A DNA stretch of 64,000 nucleotides from Lentisphaera marina (GTDB lineage Bacteria; Verrucomicrobiota; Lentisphaeria; Lentisphaerales; Lentisphaeraceae), in assembly GCF_028745505.1 (NCBI RefSeq), contig NZ_JAQZZL010000002.1, positions 1,488,001-1,552,000 of the forward strand. The letters are read 5' to 3'. Below are positions 62,414 to 64,000 of this stretch, piece after piece. The notes beneath the pieces are model-generated. The model saw only the letters and a list, made by a program, of their open reading frames with translations. It was not told where the DNA came from and did no database searches. The translations under genes were made by a program, and so were the position numbers. Numbering within the stretch: position 1 is the stretch's first letter; each line of letters opens with the position of its first letter.

Positions 62414-63199
62414 TTAGTGATAGACTTGCCACTCGGGTTCATTTTCGAATATACGATAATAATACTCTTTACCTTCGAGTTCTTCGGCTGCATCTTCATC
62501 GCAGATGATGACACAGTTGGGGTGCAATTGTAATGCCGATGCAGAAATCATAGAAGTGATCGGACCTTCAACTGCTTTGGCTAAAATTGAAGCTTTGGAT
62601 TTACCCGTCGCTAAAAGAATAATTTTCTTAGCATCAAGAATGGTGCCAACGCCCATAGTAAGAGCGCGCTTGGGCATTTCTTTTGGATCATCGAATAAAG
62701 GCCCATTTTGTTCAAGAGTAATGGGTGCTAAAGCTTTTTCTCGTGTACGGGAAGCCAAAGAGGACAAGGGCTCATTAAAGCCAATATGACCCGTATTACC
62801 AATACCCAAGAGTTGAATATCTATTCCACCTTTATCAGTAATTTTTTCTTCGTATTCCTTACACGCTTCAGCGAGATCGGCTGCCACACCATTTGGCAAA
62901 TAAGTCTCTTCTAGGTCAATATTAATTTTATTGAATAGTAAGTCGTTCATGTAATACCGATAAGACTGATTATGATCTGGAGCTAAGCCCACGTACTCGT
63001 CGAGATTGAATGTTGAACAGCGCGAGAAACTAACTTCACCTTGATCGTAACGTTGGACTATATTGGCATACAAATTTTCCATTGTACGCCCCGTTGCTAG
63101 ACCTAGAACACTATCTTTTTTATCTTGAACGGCATGGCAAATCAGACGAGCCGTGAGGTCAATGGCCGCGGCGGCATCTTTTTGAATTATAACTTCCAT
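62414..63199 (-). CDS. nagB: glucosamine-6-phosphate deaminase
   Basis: Converts glucosamine-6-phosphate to fructose-6-phosphate and ammonia, the last step of amino-sugar catabolism. 261 aa with LGLATGRTMENLY (substrate loop), STFNLDEYVGL (Asp67), LGIGNTGHIGFNEP (His138, Glu143) and ALTMGVGTILDAKKIILLATG. Length and motifs match NagB, not 6-phosphogluconolactonase. It lies 8 bases after the PIG-L deacetylase gene and near the sulfatase locus, suggesting that GlcNAc-containing material is used. Confidence 0.95.
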   Translation of the reverse strand: MEVIIQKDAAAAIDLTARLICHAVQDKKDSVLGLATGRTMENLYANIVQRYDQGEVSFSRCSTFNLDEYVGLAPDHNQSYRYYMNDLLFNKINIDLEETYLPNGVAADLAEACKEYEEKITDKGGIDIQLLGIGNTGHIGFNEPLSSLASRTREKALAPITLEQNGPLFDDPKEMPKRALTMGVGTILDAKKIILLATGKSKASILAKAVEGPITSMISASALQLHPNCVIICDEDAAEELEGKEYYYRIFENEPEWQVYH

Positions 63200-63207
63200 A
63201 TCGACTC

Positions 63208-64000
63208 CTAAGATAAGTTATCTAATTTACTGGTGACATCATTTTGAAAACGCTCAATGGTCGCTTTTACGTAGTCACTAATTGACAAATTCTCATCTTC
63301 AATCAAAGGACTTAAGTCCATGGCAAAATTCATTGAATCGCAAGCATCCACTTCATGAGAGGCAAAGTATGTCGCATTGGCAACTCGACGACCAACAGTC
63401 GCTAAATCATAACGTTTTCCTCCACTTACTTGAGAGTCAAAAACTGCAATGAGGGCCTGTGCAATATGAGGGTACTGATCTGTGGGAAGAACGACTTTTT
63501 CATCGTCCATCATCCAGTCCAAGTCACGCCAAACCTCACAGCCATAAACTTTCTTGGGGCGTTGCTCTTTTGGGAGTGAACGAACGGCCTCAATAGAGCG
63601 CAACATCGTCGCCACATGCGTATCGTGCTTGTCTGCTGGATTGTGTAAATACAGAACTTCGGGCTGTGCGACTTGAAGAATAGCCCGAAGTTCTGCCACA
63701 GTGTTTTTGTTCTGTGAATCTTTGATTTCCGAACTCGGGTACGCCAACTGAACTTGGACTGCGAAATCTCCAAGTGAAGCCGCTTTATTCTGCTCGTCAC
63801 GGCGAATCGCCTGCATCTCTTCATCTGAGTACTCGGCGTAAATCCCAGTACGTGGACTTCCTGAACCATTTGATAAAATAACGCTACTGAAATTGAGATC
63901 TTTTTGACCAAAACATTGTGCAATACCATTATATGCTAAAATCTCGGTATCGTCCTGGTGAGCGACAATCGCTAAATGAGTCGTACTTGAGAGTGCTGCC
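63208..64000 (-). CDS. PIG-L/LmbE-family deacetylase (5' end outside window)
   Basis: The frame is open from the window edge to 63208, about 264 codons, and lacks its first residues. The visible N-terminal part has STTHLAIVAHQDDTEILAYNGI, where AHQDD is the zinc motif of PIG-L/LmbE-type N-acetylglucosamine deacetylases (usual form HxDD). Further on, LYLHNPADKHDTHVATMLRSIEAV supplies the second His region. Directly upstream of nagB, it could deacetylate a GlcNAc derivative to feed NagB, a role usually filled by NagA. Internal ATG 63816 is not the start. Confidence 0.85.
   Translation of the reverse strand, partial: AALSSTTHLAIVAHQDDTEILAYNGIAQCFGQKDLNFSSVILSNGSGSPRTGIYAEYSDEEMQAIRRDEQNKAASLGDFAVQVQLAYPSSEIKDSQNKNTVAELRAILQVAQPEVLYLHNPADKHDTHVATMLRSIEAVRSLPKEQRPKKVYGCEVWRDLDWMMDDEKVVLPTDQYPHIAQALIAVFDSQVSGGKRYDLATVGRRVANATYFASHEVDACDSMNFAMDLSPLIEDENLSISDYVKATIERFQNDVTSKLDNLS

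Noticed and set aside
63208-63816. Complete 202-aa protein starting at the ATG at 63816
   Set aside because: The frame is open upstream to the window edge and contains the conserved AHQDD zinc motif, so the ATG is internal to a longer deacetylase.

Overview
The window looks like the chromosome of a marine member of the Lentisphaerae (PVC superphylum), possibly Lentisphaera; this is inferred from gene content only. The pointers are nine formylglycine-type sulfatases, prepilin-like proteins with the H-X9-DG motif, a DUF1592/DUF1552 cytochrome pair of the type common in Planctomycetes and relatives, and an LPS-export operon that implies a diderm envelope. The DNA is moderately AT-rich.

Layout. 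0-2.5 kb (minus): kdsB, an LptC-like gene, an LptA-like gene and lptB, an LPS/KDO operon with touching genes. 2.6-4.5 kb (plus): a small membrane protein, rsmG and sfsA, coupled by ATGA overlaps. 4.5-9.1 kb (minus): a DUF1552 protein and a very large DUF1592-type cytochrome with a TonB-like Pro-Lys linker. 9.5-13.6 kb (plus): an inositol-phosphatase-family enzyme, a sulfatase and two tandem prepilin-like genes; the first of these has its ribosome site buried in a perfect 16-bp hairpin. 13.6-20.6 kb (minus): an RND/MMPL exporter, a CvfB-like S1 protein, RecQ, and a GAF-AAA-Fis regulator whose sigma54-contact loop is missing. 20.8 kb: tRNA-Tyr and its terminator, then a solitary adenine methyltransferase (minus) and an IS1182 element. 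24.7-29.2 kb (plus): an operon of three overlapping sulfatases, each with a lysine-rich C-terminal tail.

29.3-47.9 kb is an accessory region. It holds one IS3 element nested inside another, an AbiE toxin-antitoxin pair bracketed by 94-bp direct repeats, a recC-recB-recD operon, IS30 and IS110 elements, a tRNA Asn-Gln-Cys cluster (minus) and an IS256 element with a clear 8-bp target duplication. A 20-bp inverted repeat brackets 43.2-47.9 kb.

48-64 kb (minus) is a polysaccharide-desulfation locus. It contains five sulfatases, two paralogous GH5-like glycosidases, a small secreted protein, a GntR/LacI-type regulator, nagB and a PIG-L deacetylase cut by the window end. Four copies of a palindrome, AAATG-N5-CATTT, lie upstream of the regulator gene and of three sulfatase transcription units, which suggests one autoregulated regulon. 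The presence of nagB and a deacetylase points to an amino-sugar-containing sulfated polymer; the exact substrate cannot be read from sequence.
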